A stretch of DNA of 64,000 nucleotides from Phocoena phocoena (GCF_963924675.1 NC_089232.1:37343312-37407311), one strand, 5' to 3'. Counted from the first letter of the stretch, positions 48,430 to 59,540 are shown. Numbers and translations are program-made. The notes: generated by a model not told the origin, from the sequence alone.

Positions 48430-49800
48430 AGCAGTGCACTTCCCTCTCGTCACCAGAGCTATATGCTCTAGGGGTGTCCCCTACATGAGCTGTGTGGCCC
48501 CTTCTATTGTAGTAGGCTGACTAATGTGAGTGGTCTGGTAGGCTTGGTTGGTCCCTGGTCCAGCTGGTTGCCAAGCCCTGCCTTGTGTGAAAGCTGCCAA
48601 CTGCTGGTTGGCAGGGCTCTGTCACAAGGCAGCTGGCTATGTGCCCAGGGTGAGTACTAGCTCACTGGAGGCTGGAGTCTGGGTCCAGAAAATCCTGGGG
48701 CTGGTGCCCACCAACTAGTGGATGAAACTAGGTCCTGGAGCTAATGCCAGCCCATGCTGAGCCAAATCCTGGGGTCTGGCTGCAGGGCCCAGGGGTCCCA
48801 GAGCTGGTGTCAGACTGCTGGTGGGTGCGGCCTGTTCCTGACAAAGCTGGCTGCAGTGTCCGGGGTGTCTGGAAACTTGTGTTGACCTGCTGGTGGGCGG
48901 AGCTGGGGGCTGGTGCTGCCCTGCTGGTGGGCAGGCTGGTTCCACAGGCTGCCTAGCTGTTGCTGCCCTGGAGCTGGTGTTCGCATGCTGATGGATGAGG
49001 CTGGTTCCCAGGATCTCTGGCTGCAAGGCTCTGGGGGGTTCCCGGGTTTAGTGCCTACAAGATGGTGTGTGGGACTGAGTCCTGGGCCTTGGTGGGCAGG
49101 GCCATGTCCAGGAGCAGCTGTGGGCTCAGGGGGTCTTATGATAGCCTGTCTGCTGGTGGGTGGGGCTGTGTCCCCGCCCAGTTAATTGCCTGGCCTGAAG
49201 CGTCACAGTACTTACTGGTGCCTACATGCTGTTGGGCAGAGGCCAGGCTGGGTCCTGAGGTTAATAAGCTAGAGGGAGAATCCCAAAATGGTGCTTGCCA
49301 GCACCAGTGTCCATGTGGTAGAATAAGTTCCCCAAAATGGCTGCCACTAGTTTCTGTGTCCCCAGGATGACCTCTAGTTGCCTCTTGCCTCTCTGGAAGA
49401 CTCTCTAAGATCACCAGGTTGGTCTGATCCAGGCTCCTTTCAAATAACTGCTTCTGCCCTTGTTGGGGCTTGTCTTCCCGGCACAGGCTCCTCGGGCTAG
49501 GGAGCCCGATATGGGGCTCAGAGCTCTCAGTCCTTTAGGAAGAACGTCTGCAATTGTAATTATCCTCCTGTTTGTGGGGTGCCCACCTCGGGGTATGGAA
49601 CTTGACTATACCGCAACTCTATTCCTCCTGCCCATCTCATGGTAGTTCCTCCTTTATATCTTTAGTTGTAGAAGATCTTTCCTGGCAGGTTCTGGTCTTT
49701 TTCATCAATAGTTTTTCTGTAAATAGTTGTAATTTTGGTGTGCCCATGAGAGGAGGTGAGCTCAGGGTCTTTCCCTTCTGCCATCTTGGCTGATCTCCCC
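48430..49800 (-). promoter_or_regulatory. L1-G 5'UTR, GC-rich with internal repeats
   Basis: This is the only long GC-rich block in the window. Repeated phrases such as 'tgctggtgggc' plus 'agctgg' and 'ctggttcc' recur about every 60-100 bp from 48690 to 49240. In L1 families the 5'UTR holds the internal RNA polymerase II promoter. Whether any activity remains is unknown. It is CpG-poor for its GC content, as expected after long methylation. Confidence 0.7.
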
Positions 49801-49817
49801 CTGCCACACACTTCTTT
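49801..49817. repeat. Target-site duplication of L1-G, right copy
   Basis: 'ctgccacacacttcttt' follows the L1 5' end directly and pairs with 42140-42158. Confidence 0.75.
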
Positions 49818-50039
49818 ATACCTATTCCCTAATTTGCAAAATGAAAATAGTTATACTTACTAACATCATGGGATTGATATGTTAAATTAGATAATGCGAA
49901 AGGATTTTATTAACTCCAAAACATTGCTCATTATTATTGCTTTTATTGACTTACTTTTTTAAAGTATGCAAATGGTAAATTCTTCTGGATAGAAACATTT
50001 TTCTAGCACTGGATCTCACACTCAAAAACTGTGTTAGAG

Positions 50040-50249
50040 GGCTTCCCTGGTGGCGCAGTGGTTGAGAGTCCGCCTGCCAATGCAGGCGACACGGGTTTGT
50101 GCCCCGGTCCGGGAAGATCCCACATGCCGCAGAGCGGCTGGCCCCGTGAGCCATGGCCGCTGAGCCTGCGCGTCCGGAGCCTGTGCTCCGCAACGGGAGA
50201 GGCCACAACAGTGAGAGGCCTGCGTACCGCAAAAAAAAAAAAAGAAAAA
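50040..50249 (+). mobile_element. Young CHR SINE (type A), perfect 16-bp TSD
   Basis: 'ggcttccctggtggcgcagt' to 'cctgcgtaccgc' and a mixed A tail. It is flanked by 'aaaaactgtgttagag' at 50024-50039 and 50250-50265. Confidence 0.96.
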
Positions 50250-50269
50250 AAAAACTGTGTTAGAGAACT

Positions 50270-50845
50270 GAAAAACAAACTAAACATGTCTTCATGTAGG
50301 GTTTTGAAAAAGACAAAAATCCTATTCACATGATGTTTTTATTATAAATCTTCTATAAATGCTGAGGGAATTACATTGAATAATAATTCAGTGAAGACAA
50401 TTCTGTGGAAAGGTGAGATGACATGTTCTAAGTACATTCCTTTCTGATTGTTTACTTAACACAGAAGTAGTTGGAAAGTTAGTTAGCTTATCTACAAAGT
50501 TGTCTCTCATAAGTACCAGAAACCTCAAGCTAGCCTTTGGCAAGTGCTAGACTGTAGTCAGTAAGATTTCATTTTCTAGACAGAACATCAAGCACCACAA
50601 CTCTGGAATGCTGATTAAGAAGAAATTGCTATATGATACCAAATATGTGAAAAGGAGAGTTAATATTCAACAGTGAAACTTGAATAACTTGCCAACTTTA
50701 TCAGCAAAGCTTCTCCTGTTGTGTAGAGGTGAACTATGGCATCCGTTAAGTGACAAGAATAGGCAATCATCGGAGTTAATCATAAAACAGCCTGTGGAAC
50801 ACATGTGGTTAGGCATAAAAAAGTGAGGAAAGTACTAGAGAGGGA
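50270..50845. other. No gene recognised
   Basis: Apparently unique sequence between a SINE and a MIR. Confidence 0.45.
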
Positions 50846-50854
50846 AATAACTTA

Positions 50855-50985
50855 ATTCTAATCCCAACTCTGCCACTAAGTGAGTGACTTTGGACAAGAC
50901 ACTTATCCCACATGAGCCTCAGTTTCCTCAACTGTAAAATGAAAGAATTTCAGATTAGAAAACTTCAAGGTTTCTTCTGTCTCTA
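50855..50985 (+). mobile_element. MIR-type ancient SINE
   Basis: 'ctaatcccaactctgccact', 'tgactttggacaagacact', 'gcctcagtttcctcaactgt' and 'aaaatgaaagaatttcagat' run collinearly with MIR in plus orientation. Confidence 0.88.
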
Positions 50986-51205
50986 AAATAGTATACTTCT
51001 GGGATTTAACTACTGTTGAGCCAAATCAGAAACTTTATGAGACCATCAGTAACACAGGGGAAACCTAACAGTAATTAATGAGATGATCATTTAGTATATT
51101 AAAAACGGGTATTTATATTAATTAAATGAGCAACACATCAAACTCTACTTTGTAGCAAAGCAAACCTTAACTTGTCTGTAGAATCTGCTTACAAAGTCTG
51201 TGTAC

Positions 51206-51415
51206 GGGGCTTTCCTGGTGGCGCAGTGGTTGAGTGTCCACCTGCCGATGCAGGGGACACGGGTTTGTGCCCCAGTCCAGGAAGATCCCACATGCCGCGG
51301 AGCGGCTGGGCCCGTGAGCCATGGCCGCTGAGCCTGCGCGTCCGGAGCCTGTGCTCCGCAACGGGAGAGGCCACAACAGTGAGAGGCCCCCGTAAGGCAA
51401 AAAAAAAAAAAAAAA
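51206..51415 (+). mobile_element. Young CHR SINE (type A), perfect 13-bp TSD
   Basis: 'ggggctttcctggtggcgca' to 'gaggcccccgtaaggc' and about 20 A. It is flanked by 'aaagtctgtgtac' at 51193-51205 and 51416-51428. Confidence 0.96.
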
Positions 51416-51429
51416 AAAGTCTGTGTACA

Positions 51430-52011
51430 TTTCAAAGAAAGTTACCTGGTATCACCCAACATTAGGTAACAGCAATAGGGTGTGACTCAGAATATGTACT
51501 TAACTGTATGCAGAAATCAAATGAGGGCCTGGGGAAAACCCTTTTGTTGAAGTAAATTATCACAAGAATTAACATGTAGCATTCAGTCAAGGATAAGCAC
51601 AATTTCAGCACGTAATAAAATGAAGATCGACCTCTGTTGAAACCACCACTTCCGGTTACCAAACAAAATCATTTCCTCCCAAACTAGGAAAGAAACAAAG
51701 CAAAACTACCAATTCTAGAGTGTTTATCCAGAAGCCTAAAATTTCATAAACTTTGGTGCAATAATTCTATTTCTACAGCTCTATACCAAGGAAATAATCC
51801 TAAAGACAGAAAAAACTTCAGGCCTACGAATGTCTATCATAGGGTTATTTATAAAAAGAAGAAATTGGGAACAATATAAATTTAACCAAAAAAAGGAATG
51901 GTTAAGTAAAGCTATAGTAATTAATATAATAAAATTTAGCCACTGAAAACAAAGACTTTGTGGGAGCATTGAGAAGTGTTTAAAGTAAGGCCAAAAAACT
52001 CAAAAGCCAAA
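51430..52011. other. No gene recognised; possible old repeat at 51710-51960
   Basis: Unique-looking. 'ataattctatttctacagct' to 'ttatttataaaaagaagaaa' resembles an old L1-like 3' region but was not assigned. Confidence 0.4.
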
Positions 52012-52013
52012 TA

Positions 52014-53032
52014 CAGTAAGTCTCCTACACATGAAACTTCAAGTTGCAAACTTTCAAAGATGCGAATGTGCGTTTGCACGTCCAGTCACGTAAGTTAGTT
52101 CACATGTCTGGAGTACATTGTCACGTGCATGTATCCTCTACAAGTGGTTGTGCTTTTGTGTACTTTATTGCACAGTATTATATAGAGTACAGTAGTACAG
52201 TATCTTTATCTCAAGCCCAGGATGTCCAGAAGCAAGCCTTAAAGGAGTGGTGACATAGCTGGTACTGCTAAGAAGCGCGAGGCAATAACAATGGAATCTA
52301 CTGTGCAACAGGAGGAGCTTACTAATGAGGACCTGATGGAATTGGAGGCCCAGATAAAGAACAAAGAGAGACAAGAGGAAGAAGAAGTAACTGAAGACCC
52401 GAAGAGATTCACGACACTGGAAAGGGCAAGGGGAGTTTCTTTGAGGAGGCACTGTTAGTTTTTGAGGCACAGGATGGAAACATAAAACAGTACACAAAGG
52501 TTGCAGCAGCCGTTCAAAATGCAATCCAGTGCTACCGTGTCATCTATGACAAGAAAAAAAGAGCTACTACCCAGACATCACTGGATCGTTTATTCAAGAG
52601 GGTAGATAGAATTGAATTCAGCAAGGAACCAGAACCTGTGCCATCAACGTCAGGCATGAGTGAAATTGCATCTTGCCCTCCATCTCCTATTGCTGACGAT
52701 CCCTCAGCTCTACCTCTCCCACCTCCTCTCCCTCCTTCAGTCAATAACTCTTCTTGCCTGTTCACTTGATGCCAGCCCCTGTATGCCAGCTGTTGTACTG
52801 TACTACTGTACTTTTCAGGGTACTGTACTGTAAGATGAAAAATGTTTTATTTTTTGTGTTTACTCTTTATGTATTATTTGTGTGAAAAGTATTATAAACC
52901 TATTACGGTACAGTACTGTATAGCCAAGTGTGTTAGTTGGGTACCTAGGCTAACTTTATTGGACTTACAAACAAATTGGGCTTAAGAACTCACTCTCAGA
53001 ACGGAACTCGTTTGTATGCAGGGGACTTACTG
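52014..53032 (+). mobile_element. pogo/Tigger-type DNA transposon, internally deleted
   Basis: The element is 1,019 bp and bounded by TA target dinucleotides (52012-52013 and 53033-53034). The left end 'cagtaagtctcctacacatg' and the right end, read inverted, 'cagtaagtcccctgcataca' are terminal inverted repeats. It keeps the transposase start context near 52220 ('aggatgtccagaagcaagcc') and its C-terminal portion (52280-52770). The catalytic middle is deleted, so it is non-autonomous. Confidence 0.92.
52280..52770 (+). pseudogene. C-terminal remnant of Tigger-like transposase
   Basis: The plus strand encodes an acidic stretch (E-E-L-T-N-E-D-L-M-E-L-E, then E-E-E-E-V-T-E). A shift near 52425 follows, then a long open run with Q-T-S-L-D-R-L-F-K-R-V-D-R, the S-T-S-G-M-S-E segment and a proline-rich end closing at the TGA near 52768. 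This is the type of tail found on pogo-superfamily (CENPB-like) transposases. The DNA-binding helix-turn-helix and DDE core are absent, so the remnant has no transposition activity. No start codon context suggests expression. Confidence 0.8.
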
Positions 53033-53035
53033 TAT

Positions 53036-54509
53036 GTACAGAACTGCACATACAATATGCTTTCAGCTGTGTTTAAAAAAATAAGTAAAACATATATGTG
53101 GAAGAAAGTGACAGGAAGCAAATACACATTAAACCATAGTTTTATATGACTGGTGGGACTGTGGGTAAATTTTAGTACATTTCTGTGTTTCAAATTTTAT
53201 TTAATGAATATAGTTTATCTTTAATAATGATTATATAATTGAGTATACAAAATACATTATTGCATTACTCATTAAAATATTCCTCTAAGGTAAATAGGGT
53301 ACTAGTTAAGGTTATTTAGCATGGAATACACAGTCATGGAAACCCTGGAAATGTCTAGAAGTAAGTCTTTTAAAAATAAAATGGATTTTAAAGGAAATTC
53401 TTCAAAGGAAAAAAAAATTTAAGTCCTGGGAGATCACTGAGAAGTTAATTCTATGATTTTTACTTTTTTAAATGTAAGTCCTAACGTAAGACAGGCTTTA
53501 AGGCCTGGATAGAAGGCACCAAAGAACATCAAGAATATGGCTGAACCAGATGACACTTCTTGGGTATGCAAAGTCTGGCCTTCCAGCAACGATTATAACC
53601 AGATATTAGGAAAATAAAATAATTTACCTAGGATCTCTGCCAGTCAGTGTACAAGACCAAAAGCTAAATCCAGGTTTCTTGACCATTCTAGTGGTATAGG
53701 AAATAGACTTTGTATGGCAGCTTATAAACCAAGAGATGGAGCTTAATATTTTTAAAATATCAGTGCTTACGTTTTTTGTTTTTAAATTAAAAGCTACCTA
53801 AAACCCCTGAACTTGCCAGCACACACACAAGCCTCAGGCAATATTAAATTACTCATTCTTCATGTTACTTGTTTCTCCAGGTTGGTGTGTGTGTGTGTGT
53901 GTCTGTGTGTGTGTGTGTAAATCAGGATCCACAGGCACATGCATACATACAAGTTTCCCTTACCTGACAGCCCCACACCTGTTTTCTTTGAGATATGACT
54001 ACTTAGAATAAGGTAATGACTTACTGAAAGGCTTCTCTTAGTAAAAAGAACTTTCAAGATATAGCTTAAGGAATAAAATTTTAAATAATTTTTAATAAGA
54101 GAAATGTCTCCAGTTATGACATGTTAGTTTAAATATTAACCATCATGCCTACTCTCTTTACCTTTCCCCTTTACCATTTCAACTCTAATTAGGTTATCTC
54201 CAAACTTTCAAATATGTCCCCACTGTATTGTTTTTTCCAATAAAATTACTCACATTTAGTCTTACATTTAAACACTCTCCAACTTCAGAATCCTATCATA
54301 AAATCCTTTGTTTTTCTATACTTGATAGGGTTGGTGGGGAGATGTGAAAGACAGAAAGAATAAGAAATGGGAAATGGATGAGATTCTTGTTAGTATCTCT
54401 TTGTAGCTTCATACAGTTTCATAAAGGGCTTATAAACACATGATCTTTTCTACGAACCATTATCTCAAGAGCCACTATTAAATACTCAGTAAAACATCAA
54501 AATTAAGAA
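53036..54509. other. No gene recognised
   Basis: Mostly unique AT-rich sequence with a (TG)n run at 53884-53918. No long frame or named repeat. Confidence 0.45.
53884..53918. repeat. (TG)n microsatellite
   Basis: About 17 TG units with one TC interruption. Confidence 0.95.
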
Positions 54510-54519
54510 ATATATACTT

Positions 54520-54813
54520 GGGACTTCCCTGGTGGCACAGTAGTTAAGAATCCACCTGCCAATGCAGGGGACACAGGTTCAATCCCTGGTCTGGGAAGAT
54601 CCCACATGCTGTGGAGCAACAACTACTGAGCCCACGTGCCACAACTACTGAAGCCCACGTGCCTAGAGCCCATGCTCCACAACAAGAGAAGTCACCGCAA
54701 TGAGAAGCCTGTGTACCACATCGAAGAGTAGCCCCCACTCACTGCAACTAGAGAAAGCCCGCGCACAGCAACGAAGACCCAACAGAGCAAAAAATAAATT
54801 AATTAATTAATTT
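54520..54813 (+). mobile_element. Long CHR SINE (type C)
   Basis: 'gggacttccctggtggcaca', 'caggttcaatccctggtctg', 'cacaactactgaagccc', tail 'aaataaattaattaattaat' running into (AT)n. The duplication is hard to fix because the flank is AT-repetitive. Confidence 0.92.
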
Positions 54814-54878
54814 AAAATATATATATATGCTACATGGGACTTTTTAGAACAGACAGTATTGTAAAATCAAATAGGTGG

Positions 54879-55206
54879 GGACTTTCCCAGTGGTCCAGTG
54901 GTAGAGAATCCACCTTCCAATGCAGGGGATGTGGGTTCGATCCCTGGTCAGGGAACTAAGATCCCACATGCCGTGGGGCAACTAAGCCCGTGTGCCACAA
55001 CTACTGAGCTTGCGCAACTCGACTAGAGCCCGCGGGCCACAAACTAGAGAATCCACGTGCTCTGGACCCCGTGCGCCACAACTACATAGCCCACGCACCC
55101 TGGAGCCTGCATGCCTCAACGAAGATCCCATGTGCCACAACTAAGACCCGACACAGCAAAAGTAAATAAAATAAAAATAAATAAATAATAAAACTTAAAA
55201 ATAAAT
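54879..55206 (+). mobile_element. Long CHR SINE (type C), perfect 12-bp TSD
   Basis: Head 'ggactttcccagtggtccag', B-box 'gggttcgatccctggtcagg', diverged body and tail 'aaataaaataaaaataaata'. It is flanked by 'tcaaataggtgg' at 54867-54878 and 55207-55218. Same orientation as the copy 65 bp upstream. Confidence 0.93.
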
Positions 55207-55218
55207 TCAAATAGGTGG

Positions 55219-55975
55219 AATCACAAACGAAGACCCACAGTTTGCAACATTTCAGATGCTTCCAAATTTCAACTAACATCTTATCCTTCCTTCTTTAATG
55301 TCTTATGCTTCATATGTTATTTCTCTTCACTGATTATAAACACTCCAGCAAAATTTTAAGAGTAAGATAAATACACAGGTCTCTTGTTTACACATATACA
55401 ATTCATTTTAAACTTTTTGTTTTATTTCACTGTTTTAAAATATTTAAATTAAGAATATTAAAGATATAAATATTGTCAATTATTTTTTACTCTCTGCTTA
55501 AACATGATTTTAATTTGTTTCTATCTGTTTACTTTCAGGAAATCGGAGATGGTGGTTCTCTCAGAATGGTTCACTTCGGTTTGGTATAAATACGAAACTT
55601 GTTTTTTTATTTTTAAAAAGCCCGCATTTTTCACATCTAAACTTTTTCATGGCCTGATATAGATTAAAATCTCCCTATATGAATTAAAAAGAGGAGAGAT
55701 AACATGAATTAGTTAAAACATTTAAATTCAGAGTATTTTCAAAGTAAAGTTTTATTAGTTTCAAAAACATGCAGCATAACAGCAAAGTCATCTTAAGTAA
55801 AAGTCTTTAATTTACTTATTTTCAATAATGTAAAATTTTTGAAGTTCCTTAAATTGTACCTTATTAGGTGCTTCAAAAGTAGGATATTTAAACTTGGTTC
55901 TCCCAAGTATTTTAAATATCTCCTCTTGTGATATTGTTTATATTATTAATTTGCATGATGAATAAAGTATTTATT
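55219..55975. other. No gene recognised; contains an exon-like segment at 55539
   Basis: AT-rich. A strong acceptor-like 'ctatctgtttactttcag' ends at 55538 (see findings). Confidence 0.4.
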
Positions 55976-55979
55976 AAGT

Positions 55980-56392
55980 GAAAAGTTCAGCCCAGGCCCA
56001 TTGTTGGAAGACAATTTTCCATGGGTCTCTTGAATTACTGATAATGAGGCACTGACTGCCCCTTGGAACACAGATACTATCTCCTTCTGGAGCAATATGC
56101 TTACAACCTGTTATAAAAGGTTTGAATTCCCTAAGCTCAGAGTTCCTACCCTTTACACAGCCCAATGAGTGTGCAACTGTCACCTGGCCCTCTTCACATC
56201 ACCCTGTGGGAATGGGACTTAGGAAACCATTGCCCACCCTGCAAAAAAATGTTACTCTAGCAACTATTGCTGTAAGTAATAAACTCTCTTTTGTCTCTGA
56301 CCCAGAGTCTCATGTCTTCTACCAGCATGAAACTGAAGTTTGATAACTTGTTGTCTCGCAAGTAGGGTAAAAATCTCAGACCCTTCACAGTT
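55980..56392 (+). repeat. LTR-like fragment (probable solo LTR remnant of an endogenous retrovirus)
   Basis: The stretch is less AT-rich than its surroundings and has an LTR-like order. 'acctgttataaaagg' at 56108 is TATA-like. A polyadenylation signal 'aataaa' lies at 56278-56283, followed by 'ctctcttttgtctctgaccc' and 'gagtctcatgtcttctacc', a pattern usual downstream of the signal in gammaretrovirus-like LTRs. A 'ttcaca' end is near 56390. No internal retroviral genes are adjacent. Borders and family are uncertain. Confidence 0.5.
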
Positions 56393-56394
56393 CT

Positions 56395-57424
56395 TGATCC
56401 CCATTCATTAGCAGGTAGCACATATTTTACAACTGTAAATGTCTATAATAATCAACATCTTTTTCAAATATTGTATATGAGGCACATTATATATTTAAAT
56501 CTTATAGTTAAGAGTTAATTAGATTGAACCCTTTTATACTTTGGATTTTTCTCCCTACTTCCTATTCCTCTGTACCACTACCAGAGGGTACAATACAGGA
56601 AGGAGGTGAAACCCAAATTAGATTTTTCAATATGCTCTGGAAAAGTTTTAGTAATACATAGTACCTGAACCATACTAAAAAGAGATGAAAAGTTACCAGC
56701 AAATTTTCTTTTTACTATTCCTATCTTTCTTTAGCATAATAATCAAAAGTTAACTGATTTTTTAAAGAAAACATTATATTGAGAAAAACATGGCTTTGTC
56801 AAGATTGCAACAATTTCTCCAGATTTTTTAGTAAATAGTCATTAACCAGAAATACAAAACACATTTTCTGATCTACCATATCCTTTTGTTTATTTGGCCA
56901 CTGTCTAGAGACTGGTAGAAAAGTTCAGTACTGTTTCTAGGTCCTATGTGAGTAGACCATAGTTCATACTAAAAAGTAAAAATTTAAATGAAATATTAAG
57001 ATAAAATATGGATATAAATAAAATTATTTTGTTCTATACAATGATGATGATGGTAGGTTTGCCAGTTATCTAGGTGAAAATTAAACAAAATTTAGTTCTT
57101 AGATAAATTTCCCATTTTTCCCACTTCACATGCCTCTGGAAAAATTAACTCAAATATGTAGAAAACCAAGTTTAGACAGTAGTAAGAATATGTTATACAT
57201 GACATCTTCAAGAGTGTCCATGATTTACAAATGTTGTGCTTTCAAAATGTTGTGAACCTGGGGGTATTTATTAAATATTCCAATAAATTGATATTTCTGC
57301 TCTGCTACAGACGGGAAGGATGATGAATGAACTTCCACTGCTCTAAAGTGAGAATAGAGGCACAAACAAGAACAGCTACATAGCATCTGCACTAGCACTG
57401 ACAGGTTCACATTTTCTCCTTCAG
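56395..57424. other. No gene recognised
   Basis: AT-rich unique-looking sequence. The exon-like open frame at 57425-57634 follows. Confidence 0.4.
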
Positions 57425-57634
57425 GAACAGAGGCATGAGCTTTTTCAACTATTCTGTGACATTCTCAGATCCCCAAAAAGTTCCACAGTAACTCATATTA
57501 GTGATGACATTGTGCCTGATTACCAAAATAAACTGTGTTTAGAATACCTGTTTCTAAATGGTTTGCTTTCACTAAAAAGCCAAATAACCAAAACTGATAT
57601 TATACTTGCTTCTTACCAACTATCGACATGTTAG
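57425..57634 (+). other. Candidate terminal exon-like open frame (69 codons)
   Basis: An acceptor-like 'acattttctccttcag' ends at 57424. From there one frame is open for 69 codons to a TAG at 57632-57634, with a protein-like mix (H-E-L-F-Q-L-F-C-D-I-L, later L-E-Y-L-F-L-N-G-L-L-S-L). The same frame is open back to about 57347, so the openness is not strictly bounded by the acceptor. No family is recognised and no downstream polyadenylation signal is obvious. An L1 begins at about 57700. Probably chance, but one of the better non-repeat frames here. Confidence 0.22.
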
Positions 57635-57699
57635 TAAAGACAAGAACTATCAGATTTACAAGTGATGTTATATTCTAAAACTTTATTAACTATATTATT

Positions 57700-58574
57700 T
57701 TAAAGTATGTAAAGACATACAGACCAATGGAATAGAATGGACAACCCAGATATAAACCCTCAGAGATATAATCAAGTGATTTTAGTATTGGGAAAATTGT
57801 ATATCCACATGCCAAAGAATGAAGCTGGACCCTTACCTTGCACCATATATAAAAATTAACTAAAAATAGATCAAAGACCAAAACATAACACCTAATTTAT
57901 GTAAAACTCTTAGAATAAAACATAGGGAAAATCCTCATTACATTAGATTTGGCAATGACTTCTTGGATGTGATACCAAAAGTACAGGCAACAAAGGTAAA
58001 AATAAATAAATTGGACTACATCAAAATTTAAAACGTCTTGTTCATCAAAGGACATTATCAACAGAGTGAAAAAGCAACTTATGGAATGAGAGAAAAAATT
58101 CGCAAATCATGTATCTTACAAGAACTTCTACAGCAACAAAAATACAGCCCAGTTGAAAAATTGGCAAAGAACCTGCATAAACATTTCTCCAAAGAAGATA
58201 TACAAATGGCCAGTAATCACATGAAAAGATACTCAACATCACTAATCATTAGGGAAATGCAAGCCAAAACCACAATGAGATACCACTTCACCACATTAGG
58301 ATGACTACTAAGGACGAAAAAGAAAGTAAATGTCAGCAAGGATGTGGAAGAACTGGAACCCTTGTGTACTACAGGTAGGAATGTAAAATGGTGCAGCCAC
58401 TATGGAAGACAGCATAGCAGTTCCTAAAAAAAATTAAAAACAGTACTATATCGTTCAGCAATTCCTTTTCTGGTATACGTATCTGTACACCCATGTTCAT
58501 AGCAGCATTATTTATAATAGCCAAAAGGTGAAAGTAGCCCAAGTGTCCCACCAAAGGATGGATAAACAAAATGT

Positions 58575-58613
<39 letters not shown>

Positions 58614-58990
58614 GAATACTCAGTCTTAAAAAGGAAGGAAAATTCTGACACACGCTACAGCATAGATGAACCTTGAGGACATTATGCTAAGTGAAAGAAG
58701 CCAGTCACAAAAAGACAAATACTGTGTGATTTCAGTTATATGAGGTATCTAGAGTAGTCAAAATCATAGAAACAGAAAGTAGAATGGTGGTTGCCAGGGA
58801 CTAGGACGCAGCGGAAATCAGGAGGAGCTGTTTAATGGTATAGAGTTTCAGTTTTGCAAGACAAAAAAGTTCTGAAGATTGGCAGTACAATAATGTGAAT
58901 ATACTTAATACTACTGAACTGTACACTTAAAAACGGTTAAGATGATACATTTTATGTTATGTGTATTTTACCATGATTTTATAAGTATGT
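57700..58990 (+). mobile_element. Old L1, ORF2 C-terminus and 3'UTR (L1-H)
   Basis: 'gacatacagaccaatggaat' opens late ORF2. 'atgaaaagatactcaacatc' and 'tggaatactcagtcttaaaa' mark its end and the 3' region. 'aatatacttaatactactga' is shared with L1-A near 3110. An (AT)n run lies at 58577-58609. Confidence 0.88.
58577..58609. repeat. (AT)n microsatellite in L1 3' region
   Basis: About 16 AT units, uninterrupted. Confidence 0.95.
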
Positions 58991-59540
58991 ATGTAACACA
59001 CAGTTTTACTTTACAATATGACCTTGAAGTCTCTGAAAGATGTACATTAAGATCTGCTACCTCATTAAAATAACTCCAAAAAAGAGCTAATTTTCAGAAG
59101 TAACAATATTTCCCATATTTTAATAATCTAGAATCTATAATCCTAGTTAAATAATCACCAATTTTTTTTTTTTCAAATCATGGAGGTTGGTTTGTTTGTT
59201 CGTCTGTTTGGAGAATTATACAACAACCAGTCAAGAAGCATAGGATTCACCCTACATAAAAAAACTTATCCACTGCACTTTTTTGCTGAATTGCAGCCAT
59301 ATTTCTGTCAGTACAAGTGATGACCTATATATGAGGGATTAATCTGACACAAGACAGTGAAGCTTAGCCCTTCAGTATATCATAATCTATTATTCTGCAT
59401 GCTAAGAGGAATTCAGATTTTAAAATTATACAGGAAGTGACTCTATAAATGTACAAAGGACAAGAATTAAATCCTAAAATATTAGCTTTTAAAATCTATA
59501 TGACATGAATGTACTTATTTATTTTAAAATGTCAAAAACT
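58991..59540. other. No gene recognised
   Basis: AT-rich. No repeat family assigned. Confidence 0.45.

Larger units (their letters stand above)
42159..49800 (-). mobile_element. Full-length old L1 on the minus strand (L1-G) with three nested insertions
   Basis: Read on the minus strand it starts 'ggggagatcagccaagatgg' at 49800. It has a GC-rich 5'UTR of about 1.45 kb, ORF1 (~48.32-47.47 kb), ORF2 (~47.3-43.05 kb) and a 3'UTR ending at 42159. The RT catalytic F-A-D-D is preserved at 44963-44952. Diverged target-site duplications flank it. Nested inside are a type C SINE (42243-42557) and two L1 3'-end pieces (43910-44113, 44379-44634). Stops and frameshifts are widespread. Net of insertions it is about 6.9 kb, so complete. 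Confidence 0.9.

Noticed and set aside
48715..49185. Several 70-103-codon frames in a GC-rich block, suggesting a gene or CpG island
   Set aside because: The block is the 5'UTR of the minus-strand L1-G, continuous with its ORF1. CpG content is low and the frames are on both strands.
52165..52524. A 119-codon minus-strand frame
   Set aside because: Antisense to the Tigger transposase remnant.
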